In this document: one piece after another, positions 9,193 through 17,135 of the stretch
Numbering within the stretch: position 1 is the stretch's first letter
How the letters are laid out: the number at the start of each line of letters is the position of its first letter
Assembly: GCA_963579025.1 (NCBI GenBank)
Contig: CAUZFZ010000009.1
Span: forward strand, 60,441 to 124,440
DNA: 64,000 nt
Reading direction: 5' to 3'
From: CAUZFZ01 sp963579025
GTDB taxonomy: Bacteria > Planctomycetota > Planctomycetia > Planctomycetales > Planctomycetaceae
Notes under the pieces: model-generated
The model's input: the letters and a program-made list of their open reading frames with translations, nothing else
What the model was told of the DNA's origin: nothing
Databases searched by the model: none
Translations under genes and position numbers: made by a program

Positions 9193-10776
9193 TCAGGTCG
9201 CACTGCGGCGGAGCAGTACAGACAGACCGTACGTTTCTTCAAATAACTGTACTGTCTGCTTAAGGGTGATCTGTTCCAGGGATACATCGTCGACACCGGG
9301 AATCGAGATGATCAGACGATGTTTCTTAATGGAACAGTCAATCTCTCGGATTCGCTGACTGTAGGAGCGATCCAGTGCATCAGCGACACGCAGGATCGAT
9401 GCCAGCTTGGCGACGATGACCCGCTCTTCACGGTCGAGATTCGAAAAGTAATTGTGTGTCGGCTTGGGTGAGGCTCGGCGGTGATAGCGGGCAACCAGTG
9501 CGACAAGCTGCAGATCGCGGCGACTCAGGCCGAATAATTCGCTGTTCTGGATCAGATACATCGTGTGTTTGTGGTAACTGGTAATCCCCACGAATAGACC
9601 GATTTCGTGAAGCAGCGACGCAACGTGCAGAATCACCCGATAACGACCGCCGAGCCGATGCTGGCTCTGCAGCGCGTCAAACAGCATGCCAGACAGCTCG
9701 GCAACATGCCGGGCATGGCTTTCGTCGAATGCATACTTGCGACCCAGGTCGATGGTCGAATTGACGACCTGACTCTGGAAGTCGTCACTCCAGACGCCCT
9801 GGCTGGCGATTTCGTGCAACAGCCCGTCGCGCAGGTTGACATCGGAAACTCGCACATGATCGACTTGCAGCTCCTGCAGAAACAGCAGCATCGACAACAG
9901 CGACGGACCAAGCGTTTCGGCATCCGGGTAAGTCAGGTGGTAGTCATGCACAAGTTCGTCAACGGACAGAGGAAACATCCGCTCGACAAACTTGCTCAGC
10001 TTTGCGGTTGAAATCGTCGCCAGCACATCTTCCACACGTTCTGGCAGAAGTTGACTCACCGCGAACCGGAAGTCTCCCCCCAAAGCGATGACCTCGGTAG
10101 GCGCACCGTTGCCCTGACGAATCTGTCGTCCAGCCTGCGATACGAATCGCTGTATATGGCTTTCCATAATCTGACGTCGGTTGGCAATCGGGGCATTCAA
10201 TGAATCGAGCGTTTGTCGCAGCCTGAGGGAACCCAGGTTGTAACTGTGCGAGAAGATGACCTGCGCCTGTTCGACAACGAGCAACTCGGTGCTGCCGCCG
10301 CCAACCTCGACGACGACCGAGCGTGCATCTGACAAAGCCGGATCCAGCTTCAGTGTCGGTTCCACACTGAGGAACGTCACTCGACTGACTTCGGCCTCAT
10401 CGAGAGGTTCGACCTGAATTCCGGTCGCGATATAGACTCGATCAATGAAGGCCAGTCGGTTCTCTGCCTCGCGCACAGCGCTGGTGGCGACACACCGCAA
10501 CAGGTCACTGCCAGTGATTCCGTACGAGGTCAGCACTTCGCGGTAGCTGGTCAGTACTCGCACGCAATCTTCGATTGTCGAACGAGCGATCGTGCCTTGT
10601 ATGAACGTGTCTTTGCCCAGACCAACAGATTGAGTGAGCGTCTCAAGCGTGCGAATCGACCCGTCTTCGCGGATCTCGCCGATGGCCATGCGCACCGAGC
10701 TAGTACCGATGTCGATCACGGCAGCCGTGCGTGGTGGCGTCCCACTGGGACTGGCGGTAGTCAGCGTGTTATCCAT
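9193..10776 (-). CDS. ppx: Exopolyphosphatase (Ppx/GppA) with C-terminal HD domain
   Basis: Removes terminal phosphate from polyphosphate and/or hydrolyses pppGpp. Start taken at the ATG at 10776 (MDNTLTTAS), 527 aa; the upstream frame to 10848 looks non-coding. N-terminal actin-like ATPase folds show AAVIDIGTSSVRMAIGEI (phosphate loop 1) and VVEVGGGSTELLVV (phosphate loop 2). The last ~200 residues form an HD-type domain with ILHVASLLHEIGLFVG, SYHKHTMYLI and ARYHRRASPK supplying His/Asp ligands, as in long Ppx/GppA enzymes. Upstream partner of ppk1 on the same strand. The family assignment is firm; preference for polyphosphate over pppGpp is inferred from the ppk1 neighbour. Confidence 0.92.
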   Translation of the reverse strand: MDNTLTTASPSGTPPRTAAVIDIGTSSVRMAIGEIREDGSIRTLETLTQSVGLGKDTFIQGTIARSTIEDCVRVLTSYREVLTSYGITGSDLLRCVATSAVREAENRLAFIDRVYIATGIQVEPLDEAEVSRVTFLSVEPTLKLDPALSDARSVVVEVGGGSTELLVVEQAQVIFSHSYNLGSLRLRQTLDSLNAPIANRRQIMESHIQRFVSQAGRQIRQGNGAPTEVIALGGDFRFAVSQLLPERVEDVLATISTAKLSKFVERMFPLSVDELVHDYHLTYPDAETLGPSLLSMLLFLQELQVDHVRVSDVNLRDGLLHEIASQGVWSDDFQSQVVNSTIDLGRKYAFDESHARHVAELSGMLFDALQSQHRLGGRYRVILHVASLLHEIGLFVGITSYHKHTMYLIQNSELFGLSRRDLQLVALVARYHRRASPKPTHNYFSNLDREERVIVAKLASILRVADALDRSYSQRIREIDCSIKKHRLIISIPGVDDVSLEQITLKQTVQLFEETYGLSVLLRRSAT

Positions 10777-11022
10777 ACTGGTGCGGGTCTGCGTGGTGGG
10801 TGTCTCGTGCCGCCTGCGAGGACAGTCGTCGACGCAGGGTAGCCTCACTGCTGTCTGAGTTCAGCCGTCCGAGCCCCGGGAGTCACTGTCTGGCATACGC
10901 CGGTTTGGCGTCGTCTGTGAAGTCGACCATCATTCACCACCCGAATCGCGCTTCATGTATAAACGACCGAGTGTCGGTCCGCCGTCATGAATCCAACTTC
11001 AACATCCACGGAGAACGTCGAG

Positions 11023-12258
11023 ATGACACGGCTTTCACGACGCGCCTGCCTTCAAACACTGGCGACACTGCCGATGGCCCGATTCGCGTCCGCCGGTTTC
11101 GCAAAGCCGGAGAAACTTCCGGTGGCCGCGGTCGTCACGGTCTACAACCGGAATTCCCACGCGGACGTCATCATCGGAAAAATCCTGGAGGGCTTCAGGC
11201 AAGACGGCGGCGAGGGCCCGAACCTGGAACTCGTTTCGATGTTCACGGACCAGGTCGGAGCAAACGACCTCGGCCGAGGCCTGGCCGAGAAGCATGGATT
11301 CCGAACGGCCAGCAGCATCGACGAGGCAATCACGCTGGGAACGGACAAAGTGCAGGTCGCTGGCGTGCTGAGCATCGGTGAGCACGGCAACTATCCCTCC
11401 TCGGCGGACGCGAATCAGAAGATGTTTCCGCGACGTCGCTTCCTGGACGGCATCGCAGAGACCTTCCGGCGCTGTGGTCAGGTCGTTCCCGTGTTTTCGG
11501 ACAAGCACCTGGCATGGAACTGGACTGATGCCCGACACATGCACGAGACCGCTCGTGAGTTGAAGTTTCCTTTCATGGCCGGGTCGTCACTGCCGGTTGC
11601 ATGGCGGCGTCCCGCAGTCAGCCTGCCGATTGGATGCGAAATCGAGGAAGCCGTCGCGGTCGGTTATGGCGGACTCGAGGCGTACGGATTCCACGCGCTC
11701 GAAATGTTGCAGTGCATGGTGGAACGCCGACGTGGCGGCGAGTCGGGTATTGCCTCTGTGCAGACTATGCAGGGTGATGCACTGGTCCAGTCGATTAACA
11801 GCGGCCGCTGCTCACGTGAGCTGCTCAACGCGGCGCTGGCAAAACAGCCGCGCAACGTACCGGATGACTGGATCGAGCGTCTCGGAAAGCAGGCCGCGAT
11901 TTACGCGATTGACTATCGCGATGGACTGAAGGCATCGGTCGCGATGCTCAGTGGTGTCGCAAGTCAGTTTCTATTCGCGGCGAAACTGAAGGGCCGTGCG
12001 GAACCGATTGCTGTCTGGTTTGAACTGGAAGAAGACAAGCCCTATGGCCACTTCGCTTATCTGGTTCAAGCCATCGAACACATGATCCATACCGGTGAAC
12101 CTGCTTATCCGGTGGAACGAACACTGCTGACTTCAGGTGTGCTCGACTGCGCGATGCACAGCATCGCATGGCAGGGAGCCAGGATCGCGACGCCGCATCT
12201 TGGTGTCAAATACCAACCCGTCGACTGGACATTCGCAGATCGACCAGAAGGATCATGA
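11023..12258 (+). CDS. Tat-type exported protein of unknown function
   Basis: I do not recognise the family. 411 aa from the ATG at 11023, which has GGAGAA (11010-11015) at good spacing; an ATG at 10987 lacks one. The N-terminus MTRLSRRACLQTLATLPMAR looks like a twin-arginine signal. A segment at about 35-60 (KLPVAAVVTVYNRNSHADVI) could begin a nucleotide-binding or Rossmann-like fold similar to exported Gfo/Idh/MocA relatives in planctomycetes, but I see no clear GxGxxG. Hydrophilic aromatic motifs such as DKHLAWNW and GYGGLEAYGFHALEMLQCM look conserved in character. It overlaps the next gene (M3 peptidase) by one base at TGATG, so the two are translationally coupled. Confidence 0.75.
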   Translation: MTRLSRRACLQTLATLPMARFASAGFAKPEKLPVAAVVTVYNRNSHADVIIGKILEGFRQDGGEGPNLELVSMFTDQVGANDLGRGLAEKHGFRTASSIDEAITLGTDKVQVAGVLSIGEHGNYPSSADANQKMFPRRRFLDGIAETFRRCGQVVPVFSDKHLAWNWTDARHMHETARELKFPFMAGSSLPVAWRRPAVSLPIGCEIEEAVAVGYGGLEAYGFHALEMLQCMVERRRGGESGIASVQTMQGDALVQSINSGRCSRELLNAALAKQPRNVPDDWIERLGKQAAIYAIDYRDGLKASVAMLSGVASQFLFAAKLKGRAEPIAVWFELEEDKPYGHFAYLVQAIEHMIHTGEPAYPVERTLLTSGVLDCAMHSIAWQGARIATPHLGVKYQPVDWTFADRPEGS

Positions 12259-14060
12259 TGACCGACCGCTATCCGCTGACATGGGAACTCGATTCCCTTT
12301 ACCCGAACCCGGAAACCGACGAATTCCGATCCGTTGTCGATACCCTGAAGAATCAGCTTGCAGACCTGGCCAGCGAATCGGATTCTCTGCCGCCGGTGCA
12401 AACGGGCGACGACGTGCCTTTGAAGTGGGCTGAGTTTCTGAGCCGCTTCGAAGGTGTCAACGCCGAGTTTATTGCTGTGGACGCTTTCGTGGGTTGTCAC
12501 GCCGCAGCCGACGCGGCGAACCGGACGTTTCAACGTTACGAAGGAGAACTGTCCGCTCTGAGTCCGCTTCGCTCACAGATAGCAACGAACGTGGAATTTG
12601 CGTTCCAGGCCGCGGATGATCAGGCGTTCGCGGGATTCATCACGGCGGATGATCGGCTGGCACAGAATCGTTACTTCCTGGAACTTTCTCGCAGGAATGC
12701 AGCTTTGCGGCTGCCACGTGAGCAGGAGTTACTGGCAGCCGACCTGGATGTCGATGGTCTGCAGGCCTGGGGCCGGCTGTACGACCGCCTCTCAAGTGAG
12801 GTCCGTATCCCGATCATGGAGCGGGGCGAAATTGTCGAGAAGTCACCGGGCCAGGTGCAGTTCGACTCGCCGTTGCGATCCGTCCGCGAAAACAACTTCC
12901 ATGCCAGCAGCAAGGCATGGTCGGTGATCGCGGATACCTGCGCGGACGCGTTGAATCACATCGGTGGCAGCCGCCTGTCGAGGTACCGCCGTCTGGGAGT
13001 CGACCATCTGGCCGCACCACTCAACCTCAACCATCTGCAGCGCGAGACACTCGACACCATGTGGGCAACGATTGCCGATCGCAAATCCTGCCTGGTCGAT
13101 TATCTGGAGAAGAAGGCTGAACTGCTGGGCCTGAAGAAACTGGCCTGGTACGACCTGCAGGCTCCATTGCCAGCAACCGGCGGAAGTCCAGATTCTGAAC
13201 TACCCTATGACACAGCGTGCGATCTGACCATTGACGCTCTTTCGCAGTTCAGCCCGGAATTTGGTGAGCTTGCCCGCAAGGCCATCGTCGACCGTTGGAT
13301 TGAAGTCGAGGATCGTCCGGGCAAACGACAGGGCGGTTTCAGTACCGATCTGCCGACGCGCAAAGCCTCGCGGATATTCATGACCTACACCGGGAATGTG
13401 GACAGCATGTCGACGCTGGCCCACGAAATCGGGCACTCGTACCACACCTGGGTGCTACGCGATGAGCCGATGCTGCTCAGGGATTACCCCATGAACCTGG
13501 CAGAAACCGCATCGACGTTTGCGGAAGCCGTGCTGGGTGAGAACCGTCTGGCTGCCAGTGAATCGCGTCACGAGAAACTCGACCTGCTCGACAAAATGCT
13601 GAGCGACTCGGTGGCGTTCCTCATGAACATTCACGCCCGGTTCATCTTCGACCACAACTTCCATGTGCGGCGAGCCGACGGGGAATTGCCCGCCGAAGAA
13701 CTAAGCAAACTGATGGTGGCCGCTCAGCGGGAAGCTTATCAAGGGGCACTGTCTGACGACGGTTGGTATCCGGGCTTCTGGATCTCCAAGCTGCACTTCT
13801 ATATCTCGGGCTGGCCGTTTTACAACTTCCCTTACACGTTCGGATACCTGCTCTCTTTGGGAGCGTACTCTCTGGCGAAGGACTCGGCCGACTTCCCGCA
13901 GCAGTTCCGGGACTTCCTGATCGCGACCGGTTGCCGCGATACTGAGGACGCAGTGCAGTCCACGCTGGGCTTCGACCTGCAGACACGCGAATTCTGGGAT
14001 CGCAGCCTGGATGTCGTGGAGCAACGCGTGCAGCAGTTCCTCGAACTGGCGTCTAAATGA
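12258..14060 (+). CDS. M3-family oligoendopeptidase (PepF-like)
   Basis: Cytoplasmic zinc metallopeptidase cleaving short peptides. 600 aa from the second ATG of the ATGATG at 12255-12260; AGAAGGA (12246-12252) is spaced better for 12258 than for 12255. The catalytic zinc site is TLAHEIGHSYHTW (HEIGH at about residue 389), followed by MNLAETASTFAEAVL, which supplies the third ligand (E). The C-terminal region has GWYPGFWISKLHFYISGWPFYNFPYTFGYL, typical of the PepF/M3B group. Start and upstream stop overlap (TGATG), so expression is coupled to the exported protein upstream. No signal peptide. Confidence 0.93.
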   Translation: MTDRYPLTWELDSLYPNPETDEFRSVVDTLKNQLADLASESDSLPPVQTGDDVPLKWAEFLSRFEGVNAEFIAVDAFVGCHAAADAANRTFQRYEGELSALSPLRSQIATNVEFAFQAADDQAFAGFITADDRLAQNRYFLELSRRNAALRLPREQELLAADLDVDGLQAWGRLYDRLSSEVRIPIMERGEIVEKSPGQVQFDSPLRSVRENNFHASSKAWSVIADTCADALNHIGGSRLSRYRRLGVDHLAAPLNLNHLQRETLDTMWATIADRKSCLVDYLEKKAELLGLKKLAWYDLQAPLPATGGSPDSELPYDTACDLTIDALSQFSPEFGELARKAIVDRWIEVEDRPGKRQGGFSTDLPTRKASRIFMTYTGNVDSMSTLAHEIGHSYHTWVLRDEPMLLRDYPMNLAETASTFAEAVLGENRLAASESRHEKLDLLDKMLSDSVAFLMNIHARFIFDHNFHVRRADGELPAEELSKLMVAAQREAYQGALSDDGWYPGFWISKLHFYISGWPFYNFPYTFGYLLSLGAYSLAKDSADFPQQFRDFLIATGCRDTEDAVQSTLGFDLQTREFWDRSLDVVEQRVQQFLELASK

Positions 14061-14201
14061 GGTAGTTGTCAGCGAGTTGTGCCGGTCTTGTAAAAGTCCT
14101 GTAAGTAGCTTTGTAAAGGCCCGATCGTGCCTTGATGCAATCCGTTTTCGTGCCGAAGCTCTGTGTAACAGGCTTTCACTCACCGAAGACGGAGACACCC
14201 C

Positions 14202-15161
14202 ATGCGGCGATCACAAACTCCAACCCGGTTGCGAGGCGGGCGGCCATTGGCCAGTGCGGCCATGCTTCTGGTTACCGGATGTTTCCTGCTGTCGAGCGAG
14301 GCGGTCTCGGCGGCCGACGTCGAGAATCCCAAGGTTCGTCCCGGTGACGTGAAATGGCATCCAGACTTTGACGCGGCGCGTGTAGCAGCCACCAAATCCG
14401 GCCGACCGATTCTGCTGTTCCAGATGATGGGTAACCTTGACGAGGCGTTTACCTGAACGAACGCCCGACTCGCGAGAACCGTGCTGTTCTCCAACGAAAA
14501 CATCGCCCAACTGGTGAATGAGGGATTCGAACCCGCATGGCAGTCTGTCCGTCCCGTGCCGCTGGTGACGATCGACTTCGGCAGCGGTCACAAAGCGACA
14601 CGTACGCTGCATGGCAACATTGCAACATATATTTGCACTCCATCGGGGCACGTTGTCGATGTCCTGCCTGGACTGTATTCGCCAGACGTGTTCCTGGTCC
14701 GTCTTCAGCAATTGATGGTGGTCACATACGCCGCACCGAAATCTCCAGCCGGTTTTGCTGACTGGCTGGCGAAGCGTCACGCAAAGAAACCGGCAAAGAA
14801 ACCTGGCGCGAAGGCGAGACTGGACAGGTCGAAGACTGTCGTGATCGAGCTCCCACTGATTCTTGCACTAAAGGGTTTCGCGCCCGAACCACCGGCGGAT
14901 GTGGCGAAACTACTCGAGTCGAAAAAAGAACTGACGGTCTGGAAGGCACTTGTTGCAGAGACGCACGCCAACGACACAGACCGCCGCAGCCAGATCAGCG
15001 AATTCCTGGGCACATCCGGTCCCATCCCGCCAGCGGCCATGACGAAATGGCTTTATCGCGAAGTGCTGGGAGCCGACATTGACGACCCGTGGCTGGGTCT
15101 CAAAGAACTCGCTGAGGCTCAGGTGTTCAATCAGGTCGAAACACCCACGCTGCGACAGTAA
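14202..15161 (+). CDS. Thioredoxin-like lipoprotein, candidate selenoprotein (in-frame TGA at 14454)
   Basis: Standard reading gives two fragments, 14202-14456 and a downstream open frame to 15161, but both are in the same frame and read as one 319-residue protein across TGA 14454-14456 (codon 85). The start ATG has GGAGA at 14191-14195. The N-terminus has a lipoprotein signal with lipobox VTGC (C27). The region before the TGA (GRPILLFQMMGNLDEAFT) and after it (TNARLARTVLFSNENIAQLV) looks like a thioredoxin fold, with the TGA where a redox cysteine would be expected. 17 nt after the TGA a perfect 6-bp stem (14474-14491) has a loop beginning CGU, fitting the bacterial SECIS pattern. The C-terminal third is a Lys-rich linker plus a helical domain. 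A nonsense pseudogene or a sequencing error remains possible, but the frame continues cleanly for 235 codons. Confidence 0.7.
14474..14491 (+). promoter_or_regulatory. Candidate bacterial SECIS element
   Basis: GAGAAC (14474-14479) pairs perfectly with GUUCUC (14486-14491) around a six-base loop CGUGCU. The loop begins 24 nt after the UGA at 14454-14456. The bacterial SECIS consensus, as I recall it, wants an apical loop about 16-37 nt after the UGA with a G within the first two loop bases; both hold. The element lies wholly inside the coding sequence, as bacterial SECIS elements do. Confidence 0.6.
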
Positions 15162-15233
15162 TAACATGGCCAATCGCGATTGACGTTGCCGGAAAACGAC
15201 GCTGTTGCGTTCGACGGCACAGGCGCATGAAAG

Positions 15234-15266
15234 AAGCCCGGCTCTGATCGAGAGCCGGGCTTTTTT
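15234..15266. terminator. Intrinsic terminator, strong, usable on both strands
   Basis: A 12-bp perfect stem AAGCCCGGCTCT (15234-15245) / AGAGCCGGGCTT (15251-15262) with loop GATCG is followed on the plus strand by a run of T (15261-15266). It lies between the convergent thioredoxin-like gene and the small gene at 15313-15570 and could serve both. Confidence 0.9.
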
Positions 15267-15312
15267 GTTTTCTTCGTCAGTGACAAACCGACCGCGTCAG
15301 GCAATGCGTCGT

Positions 15313-15570
15313 TCAGTCGACCTTGCGAAAGCCAATCTGCGTGATCACATCGAACAGCTCTTCGTAGGTGATAAAGCGGCGGCGATGTGTGAGTTTGTAG
15401 CTGTCGATGGCTTCGGCCAGCTCGGCAGCTTCGGGATTTGCGTATGTTCGCGCGTCCTGAAACTGACGTCGTTCGGGAAGCCCTTGAGGGCGAGCGTCTC
15501 CAGTCTGGTTGCGACGATCCTCGAATCCGATGGCCTGCTCAGCCGGCTGTTCCAAGGCGGTAGCGTGCAT
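15313..15570 (-). CDS. Small conserved protein, 85 aa, unknown function
   Basis: Start at 15570 is fixed by a near-perfect ribosome binding site, AAGGAG, read on the minus strand just upstream of ATG; the longer frame to 15693 is not needed. The sequence begins MHATALEQPAEQAIGFEDRR and ends with AEAIDSYKLTHRRRFITYEE followed by LFDVITQIGFRKVD. The C-terminal half (YKxxHRRRFITYEExxxVI) resembles a short cytoplasmic protein I associate with planctomycetes, with no known function. The N-terminal half is polar and probably disordered. It converges on the candidate selenoprotein gene with a shared terminator between them. Confidence 0.8.
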   Translation of the reverse strand: MHATALEQPAEQAIGFEDRRNQTGDARPQGLPERRQFQDARTYANPEAAELAEAIDSYKLTHRRRFITYEELFDVITQIGFRKVD

Positions 15571-15839
15571 TACGATCTCCTTCACAGATGCGACAAGCTG
15601 CTTTCTCCGCAGCAAATGCGGAGGCCACCCTGCAATACTGACAAGGCAGCCAACCCTAGGTCGCGTTTCGCCGTCCGGCAAACTGTCTGCCAATTGATCC
15701 GACGCGATTCACTCGGGTGTGTCGTTTCTGCCGTTGTAAACTGCAAAACAGGACGCCTTGCCGAACGCCAGTGGTTCAGGTTGGACGTGCAGCGTCCACG
15801 GCTGGCAACCGTTGAAATCCAACATCGGCAATGTCATTG

Positions 15840-16829
15840 ATGAAAATCACAATCCTGGGCGGCGGTGCGATGGGGACGGCCTGTGCCGTCCTGCTTTCCG
15901 AACAATCCGGACGACCCGTCTCGATCTGGGCACGCAGCGAGACATTCGCTGCCGAGATCCAATCGACAAGAGAGAATCGGCGTCTGCTTCCCGGCATTCG
16001 TATCCCCGATTCCGTCAGTATCACCTCCAACATTTCTGAGGCCGTTGACGGTGCCGGGATGCTGGTCACCGCAATCCCCACCGCCTTCCTGCGTGGTGCT
16101 CTGACGACGAACCGCGAAACACTGAGCGGCGGTCAGACGGTGGTCAGTGTCATTAAGGGAATCGAAAACGGCACTTTCTGCCGTCCCAGTCAGATCATCT
16201 CCGAAGTGCTGGGCCACGATCGCGTTGCTGTGCTGGCCGGGCCAAGTCACGCGGAAGAATTCGCCCGCCGCCAGCCCTGCAGCATGGTTGCGGCCGCGAC
16301 CGATCCCGAAATCGCCAGACAGGTTCAGGAGCAGTTCACAACGGAACGGTTCCGCGTCTACACGAACTCAGATGTGGTCGGCACGGAACTCGGTGGAGCC
16401 CTCAAGAATGTGCTGGCCATTGCCGTCGGAATCTGCGACGGCCTCAAATACGGAGACAACGCGAAGTCGGCTTTGATGACGCGCGGACTGGTCGAAATGT
16501 CACGCTTTGGTGCCGCATTCGGAGCCGATCCCAATACGCTGTTTGGACTGGCAGGTATCGGTGATCTGATCACAACCTGCATCAGTGGATTCAGCCGGAA
16601 CCGCCACGTCGGCGAACAACTGGGACGGGGCAATTCGCTGGACGAGGTTCTGGCGGGTATGAATGCCGTGGCCGAGGGCGTCCACACAACAAAGAGTGTC
16701 TATGCTCTGGCGGAGAAGCATGGACTCGATATGCCCATCACTCGCGAGGTGCATGCCGTGCTGTTTCAGGGCAAAGCCCCGGAAGCCGCCACGGATGATT
16801 TAATGAGCCGTCCACCGCGCGATGAATGA
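15840..16829 (+). CDS. gpsA: Glycerol-3-phosphate dehydrogenase [NAD(P)+]
   Basis: Reduces dihydroxyacetone phosphate to sn-glycerol-3-phosphate for phospholipid synthesis. 329 aa. The dinucleotide fold KITILGGGAMGTACAVLLSE opens the protein, which favours the ATG at 15840 (15831 would add only MSL). VLAGPSHAEEFARRQP and the catalytic-lysine region GALKNVLAIAVGICDGLKYG are diagnostic, as is FGLAGIGDLITTCISGFSRN. No ribosome binding site stands out. Monocistronic: the preceding gene is on the other strand and a structured intergenic region follows. Confidence 0.96.
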   Translation: MKITILGGGAMGTACAVLLSEQSGRPVSIWARSETFAAEIQSTRENRRLLPGIRIPDSVSITSNISEAVDGAGMLVTAIPTAFLRGALTTNRETLSGGQTVVSVIKGIENGTFCRPSQIISEVLGHDRVAVLAGPSHAEEFARRQPCSMVAAATDPEIARQVQEQFTTERFRVYTNSDVVGTELGGALKNVLAIAVGICDGLKYGDNAKSALMTRGLVEMSRFGAAFGADPNTLFGLAGIGDLITTCISGFSRNRHVGEQLGRGNSLDEVLAGMNAVAEGVHTTKSVYALAEKHGLDMPITREVHAVLFQGKAPEAATDDLMSRPPRDE

Positions 16830-16841
16830 AGCACAGCGAAA

Positions 16842-17081
16842 CGCGACTGCGACCGGTCGCGGTGAGGTGGCACAGTGTTCCGAGTGTGCCGCTGACTTGA
16901 GGGACTCGGGACAGACATTGTAATAGGTGACCTTGCAGAGGATGCGGGCAGCCGGTGGTTGATGCTGCCGGCGCTTCGCGGTTTCTGAAAGGGCCGAACT
17001 CGGTGAGGGAATACCGAGTTGGCGGGGCGTGACGTCGCCTGCAGTCAGGGCGACGTGGAGGGAACTCCATGCCGGATCACC
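16842..17081 (+). ncRNA. Candidate structured RNA: five to six consecutive stem-loops and a possible pseudoknot
   Basis: The 306-bp gap between gpsA and the CsgG-like gene carries a chain of helices: CGCGAC/GTCGCG (16842-16847/16856-16861), GGCACA/TGTGCC (16869-16874/16885-16890), GGCAGC/GCTGCC (16947-16952/16964-16969), AACTCGG/CCGAGTT (16997-17003/17014-17020, extendable by GCC/GGC past one bulged G), ACGTCGCC/GGCGACGT (17032-17039/17049-17056) and TGGAG-GGAA-CTCCA with a GNRA tetraloop (17056-17069; shares one base with the previous helix). The loop of helix 2 (GTTCCGAG, 16877-16884) can pair with CTCGGGAC (16905-16912) as an 8-bp pseudoknot whose U-G pair works only on the plus strand. 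It is either a free small RNA or the leader of the gene at 17136. I cannot match it to a known riboswitch, RNase P, tmRNA or 6S RNA. Confidence 0.5.
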
Positions 17082-17135
17082 GACCCTCGTGTCCTGTGAA
17101 CGTGGAAGATTCTCACAGACTTCCGGAGGCTCGCG

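Noticed and set aside
14481..15161. Independent gene starting at GTG 14481
   Set aside because: It would begin in the middle of a thioredoxin-like fold, has no ribosome binding site, and is in the same frame as the upstream lipoprotein start; reading through the TGA is the simpler explanation.
16738..17070. 110-aa minus-strand open frame over the gpsA end and the following gap
   Set aside because: No ribosome binding site, low-complexity Arg/Pro/Cys content, and it covers the multi-hairpin region, which explains the base composition.
16830..17135. tmRNA, RNase P RNA or 6S RNA
   Set aside because: No tRNA-like ends, no RNase P core (such as GAGGAAAGTCC) and no long bulged 6S rod; left as unassigned structured RNA.
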